DNA of 42,726 bases from Candidatus Gastranaerophilales bacterium (GCA_944322845.1 CALUQE010000019.1:1-42726); one strand, 5' to 3'. Shown: positions 9,195 through 15,963, numbered from the stretch's first letter. The notes: generated by a model not told the origin, from the sequence alone. Numbers and translations are program-made.

Positions 9195-10283
9195 ATGGGT
9201 GCGACATCAACAATCACAATTAACACGAACTTGGCGTCATTAACCTGTCAAACTTACCTTAGAGATGCAACCAAAGGTATGAACACAGCAATGGAGAGAT
9301 TATCTACAGGCTTCAAGATAAACTCTGCAGCTGATGACGCAGCAGGATACGCAGTATCCGCAGGCATGGAAGCCAAAATTAACGGTTATGACATCATTGA
9401 AACTAACGCTCAAATGGGTCTTGATATGTTAACGACTCAGGAAGGTATCTTAGATATTATTAATGATTATCTCCAGAGAATCAGAGACTTAACCATGCAG
9501 GCAGCAAACGGAACTTACGGTTCAGCTTCTTTAGATGCTATCGCAACAGAAGTTGTTCAAAGAATGGATGAAATTAACCGTTTATGTCAGATTACAGATT
9601 TTAACGATACTTACCTACTTGACGGTTCAAGGACAACAGATATTAACCTGCAGGTTGGTTTGTATTCCGACGCAAGATGCGTTATTAAAATGGATGCATT
9701 CTTGTTTGCAAGTGCAGAAACAACTTCTTTAATGGGATTTGGTTCAAAAGCAACTGGTGATGGTTATCTGAATTTAACATCCAGCACCGGTGATGATCTT
9801 GCCTACAAAGCAAGACAACTTGATGCAGAGGGGAAACCTGTAACAAATGCAGCCGGAGAAATTCAATATCTTACAGGTTCTTACGAATCAGCTCTTGCCG
9901 CAGCTCTTGCAGAAAACGGAGTAATTACTGCAGCAAACGGTGAAGCAACAATTAACGGTCAATTTACAATAACTGCTATGTGTGCGGCTATTTACAGAAA
10001 CGACAGTTCAGCACGTGAATTTATTGACTTTATTGATGATGCTATTGATAATGTATCACTCAGATCTACTAAAATCGGTGCTTATATGAACAGATTGGAT
10101 TCTGCAATTGAATCAACCGATGTTCAAAGAGAAAACTTGATAGAAGCAAATTCTACAATCAAAGACGCAGACGTTGCGACAGAATCTTCTAACTACATCA
10201 AATATCAGATTCTGCAGCAGTCAACAGCAACTCTGTTAGCAACTGCTAACCAGATGCCGTCAATCGCTTTGAACTTAATCTAA
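9195..10283 (+). CDS. fliC: Flagellin
   Basis: A 362-residue flagellin. The N-terminal D0/D1 region has MERLSTGFKINSAADDAAGY and QRIRDLTMQAANGTYG; the C-terminal D1/D0 region ends with LQQSTATLLATANQMPSIALNLI-type helix. The middle (about 175-260) is a short variable D2/D3. The protein is exported by the flagellar type III system and forms the filament. The QRIRDLTMQ segment is the part that TLR5 recognises in proteobacterial flagellins and is well conserved here. Odd: four cysteines (in TCQTY, RLCQIT, ARCVIK and AMCAAI), while flagellins normally have none. GAAAGGAA precedes the ATG. Single gene with its own sigma-28 promoter and terminator. Confidence 0.97.
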   Translation: MGATSTITINTNLASLTCQTYLRDATKGMNTAMERLSTGFKINSAADDAAGYAVSAGMEAKINGYDIIETNAQMGLDMLTTQEGILDIINDYLQRIRDLTMQAANGTYGSASLDAIATEVVQRMDEINRLCQITDFNDTYLLDGSRTTDINLQVGLYSDARCVIKMDAFLFASAETTSLMGFGSKATGDGYLNLTSSTGDDLAYKARQLDAEGKPVTNAAGEIQYLTGSYESALAAALAENGVITAANGEATINGQFTITAMCAAIYRNDSSAREFIDFIDDAIDNVSLRSTKIGAYMNRLDSAIESTDVQRENLIEANSTIKDADVATESSNYIKYQILQQSTATLLATANQMPSIALNLI

Positions 10284-10334
10284 TAACGTCGTAAAAACAA
10301 AATAATAACAGAGATAATAAAGGTCCTTTCAATG

Positions 10335-10366
10335 ACCCTCAAAGTCTTGCGCTTTGAGGGTTTGCC
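10335..10366 (+). terminator. Flagellin terminator
   Basis: A perfect 10-bp stem (10335-10344 with 10352-10361) with a 7-base loop, followed by a short pyrimidine-rich tail, lies 50 bases past the flagellin stop. Confidence 0.8.
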
Positions 10367-10375
10367 TTTTGAAGA

Positions 10376-10606
10376 TTATATTATGGTTTTTAGATATTCA
10401 ATGATATCATTCGACTCATACATTTGAATGTTTCTGTCTGTATCTACAAGAAACGGAACTTGACGCTTTCCGCCCATTTGGATTAATGCATCTTCCGAAG
10501 CTTTATCTGTTATGTCTACTTTATGATACTTGATATCTCGATCATCCATAAATGACATAACTTTTTTACAATAAGGACAAGTTTCTAAAATAAACAAATC
10601 TAACAT
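10376..10606 (-). CDS. Glutaredoxin family protein
   Basis: A 76-residue single-domain thioredoxin-fold protein. The active site is C10-P-Y-C13, the glutaredoxin signature, and the cis-proline segment is RQVPFLV, followed by the YESNDIIEYL motif that contacts the GSH moiety in the family. It reduces disulfides or mixed disulfides in the cytoplasm. GGAGG precedes the ATG. It is divergent from panD and convergent with flagellin. Whether this lineage makes glutathione cannot be seen here; NrdH-like use with thioredoxin reductase is an alternative. Confidence 0.9.
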   Translation of the reverse strand: MLDLFILETCPYCKKVMSFMDDRDIKYHKVDITDKASEDALIQMGGKRQVPFLVDTDRNIQMYESNDIIEYLKTII

Positions 10607-10721
10607 ATTCCCTCCTTTTACTAAAATTTTATTAATTCCTGTGTAAATTTCATCGCCTGAGTATTTACATTAACATGGATTTCTATTTTTCCGTGTGATA
10701 ATATTAGTAGGCGAGGTAAAT

Positions 10722-11075
10722 ATGTTAAGACAATTTTTACGTTCAAAAATACATAGAGCCACTGTTACGGATGCAAATCTAAACTATGTAGGTTCAATTA
10801 CTATAGATGAAGATTTTCTTGATGCAGCCGATATCTTAGAGTGGGAAAAAGTCGAAATATTAAATATAAACAACGGGGAAAGATTCCAAACTTATGCAAT
10901 AAAAGGTCAAAGAGGCTCTAAATGCTTCTGCCTGAACGGAGCTGCCGCAAGAAAAGCGCAGCCGGGCGACAAGATTATTATTGTAACTTATGCTGACCTT
11001 ACGCCGGAAGAAATTAAAACTCACAAGCCAATTATTGTTCAGGTTGGGGAAGGTAATACAATTGTCAGGCAATAA
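10722..11075 (+). CDS. panD: Aspartate 1-decarboxylase
   Basis: The protein makes beta-alanine from L-aspartate for pantothenate and coenzyme A synthesis. I choose the ATG at 10722 (117 residues), since GAGG lies just before it and family members start [16 protein letters not shown]; an upstream GTG at 10695 is not needed. The self-cleavage site is present as G24-S25 (YVGSITID), which yields the pyruvoyl cofactor. Further family residues ([21 protein letters not shown]) are intact. A small lysine-rich frame overlaps its end. Confidence 0.96.
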   Translation: MLRQFLRSKIHRATVTDANLNYVGSITIDEDFLDAADILEWEKVEILNINNGERFQTYAIKGQRGSKCFCLNGAAARKAQPGDKIIIVTYADLTPEEIKTHKPIIVQVGEGNTIVRQ

Positions 11076-11211
11076 TGATTTAACTCCCAAAAAGAAAAAG
11101 AAAAAAAAGAAATTTGTTATTGATATTAACAAAATGGGAGTTAATATTGACAAAAATGAGTATTACGAGATTAAATTATCCAATTCCGCCCATCCTGAGA
11201 GGGGATTGTAG
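11062..11211 (+). CDS. Possible small lysine-rich protein coupled to panD
   Basis: A 49-codon frame can start at TTG 11062, inside the end of panD, with GGGGAAGG 6-7 bases upstream. It holds eight lysines in a row and then an ordinary-looking domain-like tail ([13 protein letters not shown], ending SAHPERGL). The tail looks more coding than random. It ends one base before the convergent gene's stop. I do not recognise it; slippage at the A-rich tract could also join it to panD. The start is uncertain. Confidence 0.4.
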   Translation: MSGNNDLTPKKKKKKKKFVIDINKMGVNIDKNEYYEIKLSNSAHPERGL

Positions 11212-11212
11212 T

Positions 11213-11920
11213 TTAATCCAGAAGCTGAACACCGCAGGTTGAACCTGTTCCGTAATTTTGTATACGCGAACCGCCTCCAAACGGTCTTGAGTAGGTAGAG
11301 GCGGATTGTGTTCCGTATGTGGTAGGATATGGATTCTGGTTAAAATATGAGTCGGAAAAGAATGGATCATTATCGAATGAAGGTGTAAATCCTGTCATTT
11401 GACCGCCAAAGAAATTACCTATTGTTCTGAATAAGGAATTACTTGTTCTGGTCGGTTGAGGACGGGATAGAATTGCACTTCTTACATTGTCATATCGCTG
11501 GTTGATATCACCGCTTTGTATTGCTCCGAAAGTTTGCATTTCAAGCCTTTCCAAACGTTCTAGATCACTCTCTTTTGAATAATTTTTGTTAAGCGTATAA
11601 CTTTCTAAGGCTCCTATATCAGCAAAGGATGTTGTGTATCCGGGTCTGTAAAAACGTCTGTTATTATATCTGTTGTTATAGAATCTGTTATTATTGTAAT
11701 TGTTATAATAATAAGGATTGTTGTATCTGTTAATAACTCTGTGCGGTGGTCTTCTGTAGTTTCCCGGGTATCTTTTGTGATGAAATCCTCTGCTGTGATT
11801 AAAACTACGGTTATAACCTCCGTAAATAGGGCGCCTTGTAACAATAGTTCCGGCATCCGCAGGAAGTACCAGATGTGTTAAGAACGTAAAAATAAGAAGT
11901 ATAAGAAAAAAACGATACAT
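11213..11920 (-). CDS. Exported N/Y/R-rich protein of unknown function
   Basis: The start ATG at 11920 is chosen since GGAGG lies 7-8 bases upstream; a GTG five codons earlier would overlap that site. The 235-residue protein has a signal peptide (MYRFFLILLIF ... PADAG). Then come a basic, Y/N/R-rich low-complexity stretch (about residues 25-100), a short conserved-looking helix with DLERLERLEMQTFGAIQSGD, and a glycine/serine-rich end with one cysteine (GSTCGVQLLD). The helix pattern suggests a small domain. Probably periplasmic or wall-associated. No known family. Confidence 0.7.
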   Translation of the reverse strand: MYRFFLILLIFTFLTHLVLPADAGTIVTRRPIYGGYNRSFNHSRGFHHKRYPGNYRRPPHRVINRYNNPYYYNNYNNNRFYNNRYNNRRFYRPGYTTSFADIGALESYTLNKNYSKESDLERLERLEMQTFGAIQSGDINQRYDNVRSAILSRPQPTRTSNSLFRTIGNFFGGQMTGFTPSFDNDPFFSDSYFNQNPYPTTYGTQSASTYSRPFGGGSRIQNYGTGSTCGVQLLD

Positions 11921-12118
11921 AATTGAATCCTCCACGAATTATGTTAATAAAGAGGGAAACTATTAAAAATTCTCTAATAGAGCAAATATGCAGGATAATT
12001 TTAATCAAGATAGTTGTTTCGTTTATCAACAAAATACATTTACCCCATCTTACCCCCCCCTTGCAAAATCGATAAAATTCTATTAAGATATATGTATTAA
12101 TATTAAGAATTTCAAATT

Positions 12119-12136
12119 TTTGTAAATACAAGTAAA
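12119..12136 (-). promoter_or_regulatory. Candidate HLR1-like RpaB site in the rpaB leader
   Basis: Read on the plus strand: TTTGTAAA, TA, CAAGTAAA, two direct 8-mers. HLR1, the RpaB operator of cyanobacteria, is two direct KTTACAWW half-sites two bases apart (minus-strand sense). One half is perfect and the other 6 of 8. It lies directly before the rpaB ribosome site, where binding would repress. AT-rich DNA makes chance matches common. Confidence 0.3.
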
Positions 12137-12147
12137 AAGGTGGACAA

Positions 12148-12936
12148 ATGGCAGAGAATGAAGAATTGCAAGAGGCAGGTACAGAAGGAGAAGCTCGTCA
12201 GAAGATTTTAGTTGCAGATGACGAAGCAAGTATCAGAAGGATTCTGGAAACCCGCCTTAAAATGGTCGGGTATGATGTTGTTACGGCAGAAGACGGAGAA
12301 GAAGCCGTTGAAGTTTTTAACAAAACTAATCCGGATTTGGTAGTATTAGATGTAATGATGCCAAAAATGGACGGTTATGGCGTAACTCGCGAAATCCGCA
12401 GAACTTCAGATGTTCCAATAATTATACTTACGGCATTGGGCGATGTATCAGAAAGAATTACAGGTTTAGAACTCGGTGCAGATGATTATGTAATCAAACC
12501 TTTTAGCCCGAAAGAACTTGAAGCCCGTGTAAAAGCTGTTTTAAGAAGAACAATAAGCAAAGATGTAATTATTCCTGCATCATCATCGGCAGCAGGCAGT
12601 ACAGCAGGCGGTAAAAATAATAAAAACATTATTACAACAGGCGCTATAAAAATTGATACAGCAAGACGCCAGGTTTACAGAAAAGGTGAACGTATCCGTT
12701 TAACAGGTATGGAATTTAGTCTGCTGGAACTTCTTGTCAATAATTCTGGACAAGCATATTCAAGAAATGAAATTCTGCAGCATGTATGGTCTTATCCTGC
12801 TGATCACAGAATTGATACACGAGTTGTAGACGTTCACATTTCAAGATTGCGTTCTAAATTGGAAACAGATCCGACAAATCCGGAATTGATTCTTACGGCC
12901 AGAGGAATCGGCTATATGTTCCAGAGAATAAATTAA
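12148..12936 (+). CDS. rpaB: RpaB-type OmpR-family response regulator
   Basis: A 262-residue two-domain regulator. The receiver (about residues 17-135) has D24-D25, phospho-acceptor D68 in VVLDVMMPKMDGYG, T95 and K118 in DDYVIKPFSPKELEAR. Its text, for example ASIRRILETRL, ALGDVSERITGLELGADDYV and SPKELEARVKAVLRR, follows cyanobacterial RpaB/Ycf27 closely. A linker rich in S, A, G and N (about 143-160) leads to the winged-helix DNA-binding domain (about 165-260). In cyanobacteria the partner kinase is NblS/Hik33, and RpaB governs high-light and cell-cycle genes; here, without photosynthesis, the role must differ. AAAGGTGG precedes the ATG. No kinase gene is adjacent. Confidence 0.92.
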   Translation: MAENEELQEAGTEGEARQKILVADDEASIRRILETRLKMVGYDVVTAEDGEEAVEVFNKTNPDLVVLDVMMPKMDGYGVTREIRRTSDVPIIILTALGDVSERITGLELGADDYVIKPFSPKELEARVKAVLRRTISKDVIIPASSSAAGSTAGGKNNKNIITTGAIKIDTARRQVYRKGERIRLTGMEFSLLELLVNNSGQAYSRNEILQHVWSYPADHRIDTRVVDVHISRLRSKLETDPTNPELILTARGIGYMFQRIN

Positions 12937-12950
12937 TTAAATGTTTTAAA

Positions 12951-12982
12951 GGCGCCGCGATTACATCGCGGTGTCTTATTAT
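12951..12982 (+). terminator. rpaB terminator
   Basis: An 11-bp stem (12951-12961 with 12965-12975, two G-U pairs), a 3-base loop and a T-rich tail lie 14 bases past the rpaB stop. Confidence 0.75.
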
Positions 12983-12988
12983 TTCTAC

Positions 12989-13016
12989 TTGCGTAAAAAT
13001 TTTGATTTGATATACT
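12989..13016 (+). promoter_or_regulatory. Sigma-70-type promoter of tRNA-His
   Basis: TTGCGT (12989-12994) and TATACT (13011-13016) with a 16-base spacer lie 19 bases before the mature tRNA 5' end. Confidence 0.6.
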
Positions 13017-13034
13017 AAAAGATGTCCAAAATAT

Positions 13035-13111
13035 GGCGGATATCGTCAAGTGGTTAAGACCTCGGATTGTGGTTCCGATATACGTGGGTTCGAATCCCAC
13101 TATCCGCCCCA
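13035..13111 (+). tRNA. tRNA-His (GTG)
   Basis: A full cloverleaf: the anticodon stem is 13062-13066 with 13074-13078 and the anticodon GTG is at 13069-13071. The acceptor stem can be read with an extra encoded G at 13035 opposite C at 13108, the G(-1):C73 pair that marks histidine tRNA. CCA is encoded (13109-13111). The T-arm is GTGGG-TTCGAAT-CCCAC. It is followed by its own terminator. Its 3' end (13095-13116) is repeated at 13859-13880. Confidence 0.96.
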
Positions 13112-13123
13112 TTTTTAAAAATT

Positions 13124-13143
13124 GACCCGAAAGGGTCTTTTTT
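13124..13143 (+). terminator. tRNA-His terminator
   Basis: GACCC (13124-13128), loop GAAA, GGGTC (13133-13137), then TTTTTT. Confidence 0.85.
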
Positions 13144-13216
13144 ATTGAAATCATTGAATTCTGGAGTTCGAACAAATTTTAAAAAACATACAACCCCTTA
13201 ATGGGATTCGAACTCT

Positions 13217-13447
13217 TTAAAGTTGCTGTTTATATTCAAGATAATTATTGATTAGTTCTAATGATTCTTTATAATTTTTTACTTCTTCTTTTGAAGCATT
13301 ATTTTTTACTAAACTATCAATATGACCTTCAACTAAAAATTTTAATAAATTTACAGAAGCTAAAGTTTGTTCTTCCTTAGTTGATACACCATCCTCAACT
13401 TTAATCTCAACAGTAATTCCATCAATTTTCCATCTTTTTATTAACAT
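13217..13447 (-). CDS. Small hypothetical protein inside the tRNA-His insertion
   Basis: A 76-residue, mostly helical, charged protein (MLIKRWKIDGITVEIKVEDG then KEEQTLASVNLLKFLV and KNNASKEEVKNYKESLELI). I do not recognise it. The first 20 residues suggest two beta strands, the rest a helical hairpin. There is no clear ribosome site, since the leader is purely AT. It runs divergently from the small toxin-like gene, so the two could share a control region about 13448-13500. A link between them is speculation. Confidence 0.5.
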   Translation of the reverse strand: MLIKRWKIDGITVEIKVEDGVSTKEEQTLASVNLLKFLVEGHIDSLVKNNASKEEVKNYKESLELINNYLEYKQQL

Positions 13448-13592
13448 ATTTATTATATAATTATTTTTAGTAATAAATCAATTTGAACTATGAATAATTA
13501 AACACAGGGTAAAGATAAGCTTTTCTATAGGAAACCAACCGACAAAATTATTGTAGACCTCGGGTTAGTTCCCGACTAGAAAGGGGGCTGAT

Positions 13593-13673
13593 ATGGATAA
13601 TTTCAATCTAGCATTATTTTTAATCTTTTTGATTTTATGCGTATTAAAAAACGGCTCTCATCTTAATAGATAA
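13593..13673 (+). CDS. 26-residue hydrophobic peptide, candidate type I toxin
   Basis: ATG at 13593 is preceded by AAGGGGG (13581-13587), one of the strongest ribosome sites in the window. The peptide has a short polar start (MDNFN), one membrane-spanning core (LALFLIFLILCVL) and a basic, polar end (KNGSHLNR). This is the build of Fst/Ldr/TxpA-like toxins: one helix and a charged tail. It does not match any one I know by sequence. It lies inside a highly structured RNA with an antisense transcript over its 3' end. Too short for standard gene finders. Toxicity is inference. Confidence 0.55.
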   Translation: MDNFNLALFLIFLILCVLKNGSHLNR

Positions 13674-13681
13674 GAACCGTT
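13646..13681 (-). terminator. Terminator of the antisense RNA
   Basis: The stem 13668-13681 with 13650-13663 has G-U pairs in the minus-strand RNA but C-A mismatches in the plus-strand RNA, then T6 on the minus strand. This shows that the hairpin serves the minus strand, although it overlaps the peptide's stop codon. Confidence 0.75.
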
Positions 13682-13727
13682 AGACCTCTACAAGGCTTAT
13701 TGGTAGCTTGAGAAACTACCACCCTGT
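13646..13727 (-). ncRNA. Candidate antisense antitoxin RNA
   Basis: A promoter on the minus strand (TTGAAA, 17-base spacer, TATAAT at 13762-13734) would start an RNA near 13727. It would end at a strong terminator: 13668-13681 pairs with 13650-13663 (14 bp, two G-U pairs in this strand only, loop of 4) followed by six T at 13651-13646. The RNA of about 80 nt is complementary to the 3' part of the toxin mRNA. It also carries the complement of TAGACCTC, a direct repeat at 13554-13561 and 13681-13688, so it can pair with the toxin leader upstream of the ribosome site, as in the Fst/RNA II arrangement. Confidence 0.6.
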
Positions 13728-13733
13728 GTTTTT

Positions 13734-13762
13734 ATTATAAATTATTGCATTTTAATTTTCAA
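13734..13762 (-). promoter_or_regulatory. Consensus-like promoter of the antisense RNA
   Basis: On the minus strand TTGAAA (13762-13757), a spacer of exactly 17 bases and TATAAT (13739-13734). This is the best vegetative promoter match in the insertion, and no protein gene starts downstream. Confidence 0.75.
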
Positions 13763-13844
13763 CCCCATTAAGATAATTTTCTATTTCTAAATAAAGTATA
13801 ATCGTATGGGAAGATGATAAAACTGGTTGTAAAGTTTTATTAAA

Positions 13845-13880
13845 GAGTTCGAGCAAAGTCCCACTATCCGCCCCATTTTT
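13845..13880 (+). pseudogene. tRNA-His 3'-end remnant (attachment-site-like)
   Basis: A T-loop-like GAGTTCGAG, a few extra bases and then the exact 22-base tRNA-His 3' end at 13859-13880. There is no 5' half. It marks the right border of the insertion. Confidence 0.65.
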
Positions 13881-13886
13881 GAAAAT

Positions 13887-13912
13887 AGAGCCACTATATA
13901 AGGCTCTTTTTG
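13887..13912 (+). terminator. Second tRNA-type terminator right of the insertion
   Basis: AGAGCC (13887-13892) pairs with GGCTCT (13902-13907), then TTTTT. It takes the same place after the 3' tRNA remnant as the terminator after the intact tRNA. Confidence 0.75.
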
Positions 13913-13917
13913 TGTAT

Positions 13918-14243
13918 CTATAATTTTTTATTTTTTTTGAAATGTTTTCTGGCGTCATTTAGTTTATAACATTTTGGAGCCTTTTTAATGTACTTTTCAG
14001 GATTCCATCTTATTTTGAAAAAATGCGGCATCTTACCTATTATATCAATAAGTTTATCCAGATCTTTTCCGGTTATTAAGTACAAGTATGATTTTTTTCG
14101 GTTTTATTGGTAATGAAAGATAAGAATTCATAAGAATCTTCCCGCATTTCTTGCCTGAATCTTTTCAAATGATTCGGGCGTCCTGTAATTCTTATAAACT
14201 TTCCAAAGCTAGGATTATTGTTGATATTACCGTCTATTTTCAT
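13918..14243 (-). pseudogene. Frameshifted small protein with N-terminal MKI...NPSFGK tag
   Basis: From ATG 14243, two bases after the TPR gene's stop, the frame runs MKIDGNINNNPSFGKFIRITG and on for about 55 residues, then stops after an A7 tract at about 14090. One added A restores a good frame (YLYLITGKDLDKLIDIIGKMPHFFKIRW ...) that runs to the stop at 13918-13920. Joined, the protein would have about 108 residues. Either the gene is newly broken, or the homopolymer allows slippage, or the assembly has an indel. I do not recognise it. It would be the second gene of the TPR operon. Confidence 0.6.
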
Positions 14244-14245
14244 CT

Positions 14246-15694
14246 TTACCCGCTAATCAATGACAGGCAATTAGAGTCATTAAATGCTTGCAATGACGGA
14301 TTGATTTGTATTGCCGTAGAGTAATCTTTTCTAAAGCCTTCAGTATCACCCAATTCTTTTCTTATTGCAGCTCTGTAGAAATATGCATCTGCGTATTTAG
14401 AATTATTTTCTATGGCTTTATTCAAATCTGCAATTGCACCTTGCAAGTCTCTGAGAACACATTTTTGGAGTCCTCTTATGTAGTAGCTTTCCGCAAGTTT
14501 AATATTTGTTGTCGGGTTCTTTTTAATTGCTGTAGTTGTAATTACGGGAGCATTAGGTGCTTGTACTGTAGCAACACCTGCACTTATTGTATTTGCAGCA
14601 AGCTTTGGTTCTTCAGGCTGTTTCGGTGAAACGACAGCAGTAGCTTTTGCCGGCTGCTGAACCGGTTTTTGCTGCACAGGTTCTTTCTTTGGAGCAGGAT
14701 TGTAAGCTATTTGCGGTTTGATTTCCTGCTGTTTTGCAACCGGTTTTATTTCTTCCCTTAATTCCGATTTTTTTTCTACCTGCTGCGTAACTTGTTTTAC
14801 AGGATTTTTAATCTCTGCACTTGCGACCTGAACTGTTTCTGATTTTGCAGCCGGCGCAGTCTGGGTAAATTCAGGAACAACCCCTCTAACGGTAGGAATT
14901 GCTGCTATGTAGCTTTCATTAGACAATAGCGGTTTTACATTCTTGATAAATGTTTGTGTTTCTGCAAGCGCAATTGCCTGATCCAAATCTATTGCGGCCC
15001 CTTCGTTATCAAAATAAAGCTTTTTCAAACGGCCTCTGTTTGCGTATGCAATACTGTCTTTCGGATTCAATGCAATTGCCTGAGTATAATCGCTTAGAGC
15101 ACCTACGTTAAAATTCATTCTCTTTTTAACAACGCCTCTGTTGTTAAAAGCTTCTGCATCTTTCGGGTTTAGTTCAATTGCGATATTGTAATCTTCCAGT
15201 GCACCTTTATTATCATCGAGCATATATTTTAAATTAGCGCGGTTATAATAAACGTCAGAATAATTTTTGTTAATAGAAATTGCTTTTGCATAATCTTCCA
15301 TAGCACCTTCTATATCATTGAGCGCAACTTTTAAAACACCTCTGTTGTTATATGCGTAAGCAAAGTTTTTATTAATCGCAATAGCTTTGTTATAGTCTGC
15401 CATAGCACCATTAAGGTCATTAACAAGCTGTTTTATGTAACCTCTGTTTAAATATAGTTCCGGATTATTAGGACTAAGTTCAATTGCCTTATCAAAATCC
15501 TGAATAGCCCCCTGTATATCCTGCTTCAAAAACTTCATAGAAGCTCTGTTTGAATAAGCAAGTGATGCATTAGGGTTTTCCTGAATTTGTTTGGTATATC
15601 TTTCGATTGATGTTTCAATAGGAGTTTGAGCAAAAACAGGGCTGTTAATGCTTAACAGTACTATTGCTGCAAGTATCAAACCAATTTTTTTCAC
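14246..15694 (-). CDS. Exported TPR-repeat protein
   Basis: A 482-residue protein with a signal peptide (residues 1-22, ending PVFA-QT) and about six TPR units (about 30-250) with the typical AYxNRGxxKxxxxDxxGAxxDYxKAIxxNP pattern. A proline/glutamine/lysine-rich linker follows (about 265-400), then two more TPRs (about 405-475). TPR domains bind proteins, so it is probably a periplasmic scaffold; partners are unknown. It starts at GTG 15694, with AAGGAG 8 bases before. The minus-strand promoter TTGATA-16-TAAGAT (15757-15730) lies 36 bases upstream. Confidence 0.85.
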   Translation of the reverse strand: MKKIGLILAAIVLLSINSPVFAQTPIETSIERYTKQIQENPNASLAYSNRASMKFLKQDIQGAIQDFDKAIELSPNNPELYLNRGYIKQLVNDLNGAMADYNKAIAINKNFAYAYNNRGVLKVALNDIEGAMEDYAKAISINKNYSDVYYNRANLKYMLDDNKGALEDYNIAIELNPKDAEAFNNRGVVKKRMNFNVGALSDYTQAIALNPKDSIAYANRGRLKKLYFDNEGAAIDLDQAIALAETQTFIKNVKPLLSNESYIAAIPTVRGVVPEFTQTAPAAKSETVQVASAEIKNPVKQVTQQVEKKSELREEIKPVAKQQEIKPQIAYNPAPKKEPVQQKPVQQPAKATAVVSPKQPEEPKLAANTISAGVATVQAPNAPVITTTAIKKNPTTNIKLAESYYIRGLQKCVLRDLQGAIADLNKAIENNSKYADAYFYRAAIRKELGDTEGFRKDYSTAIQINPSLQAFNDSNCLSLISG

Positions 15695-15729
15695 GATACG
15701 TACTCCTTCATCAAGTTGGGTTCAGATAA

Positions 15730-15757
15730 ATCTTAACACATAATAAATCTATATCAA
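15730..15757 (-). promoter_or_regulatory. Promoter of the TPR gene
   Basis: Minus-strand TTGATA (15757-15752), a 16-base spacer and TAAGAT (15735-15730), with the gene start 36 bases on. Confidence 0.55.
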
Positions 15758-15811
15758 CAGAATGTAAATAAATATATACACACAGTTATATCTGACAGGG
15801 GAAAGTTTGTT

Positions 15812-15839
15812 TTTGATAATTTTGTTTTTGTGCTATATT
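15812..15839 (+). promoter_or_regulatory. Promoter of tRNA-Thr
   Basis: TTTGAT (15812-15817), 16 bases and TATATT (15834-15839) with an extended TG two bases before the -10. The tRNA begins 15 bases later. Confidence 0.55.
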
Positions 15840-15853
15840 AAAGAAGAATTCAA

Positions 15854-15926
15854 GCCGATGTGGCTCAGGTGGTAGAGCAATTGATTCGTAATCAATAGGT
15901 CGGGAGTTCGAGTCTCCCCATCGGCA
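15854..15926 (+). tRNA. tRNA-Thr (CGT)
   Basis: A full cloverleaf: acceptor GCCGATG (15854-15860) with CATCGGC (15919-15925), discriminator A. The anticodon loop is TTCGTAA between ATTGA and TCAAT, giving CGT (reads ACG). The T-arm is GGGAG-TTCGAGT-CTCCC. CCA is not encoded here (GTT follows), although the damaged second 3' end at 16072-16090 does carry CCA. Confidence 0.93.
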
Positions 15927-15963
15927 GTTGTTGAAAATTAAAACTGTAGTATAAAGGAGACGA

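Larger units (their letters stand above)
13500..13733 (+). ncRNA. Candidate type I toxin mRNA with paired ends
   Basis: An 11-bp perfect inverted repeat, AACACAGGGT-type, joins 13500-13510 to 13721-13731, directly before TTTAT. A second hairpin (13701-13706 with 13716-13721) lies at the 3' end. A 26-codon frame with a strong ribosome site sits in the middle. A 5'-to-3' long-range pairing of this kind is known to silence full-length mRNAs of type I toxins such as hok and aapA. The sense promoter is not clear (AATAAT at 13493-13498 is a weak -10; TATAAT at 13456-13461 is an alternative), so the 5' end is inferred. Confidence 0.5.
13095..13880. mobile_element. Small tRNA-His-associated insertion flanked by 22-bp repeats
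   Basis: The 22 bases at 13095-13116 (T-arm, acceptor, CCA and six following bases of tRNA-His) recur exactly at 13859-13880, and each copy is followed by a hairpin terminator. This is the trace expected when an element integrates at a tRNA 3' end. The interval of about 764 bp holds a 76-residue unknown protein and a candidate type I toxin-antitoxin locus, but no integrase, so it is a non-autonomous island or the remnant of a larger element. Element identity is inference. Confidence 0.6.

Noticed and set aside
10860..11153. Minus-strand frame of 97 codons over panD
   Set aside because: It reads the complement of the A-rich tract as poly-F and lies fully over panD and its overlapping frame.
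11614..12131. Two minus-strand frames (11614-11856 and 11811-12131)
   Set aside because: The first is an alternative frame of the N/Y-rich gene; the second runs through its promoter region and shows no coding pattern.
13752..13958. 68-codon minus-strand frame across the tRNA-His remnant
   Set aside because: It translates the tRNA 3' remnant and its terminator and overlaps the end of the frameshifted tagged gene in another frame; best seen as chance.
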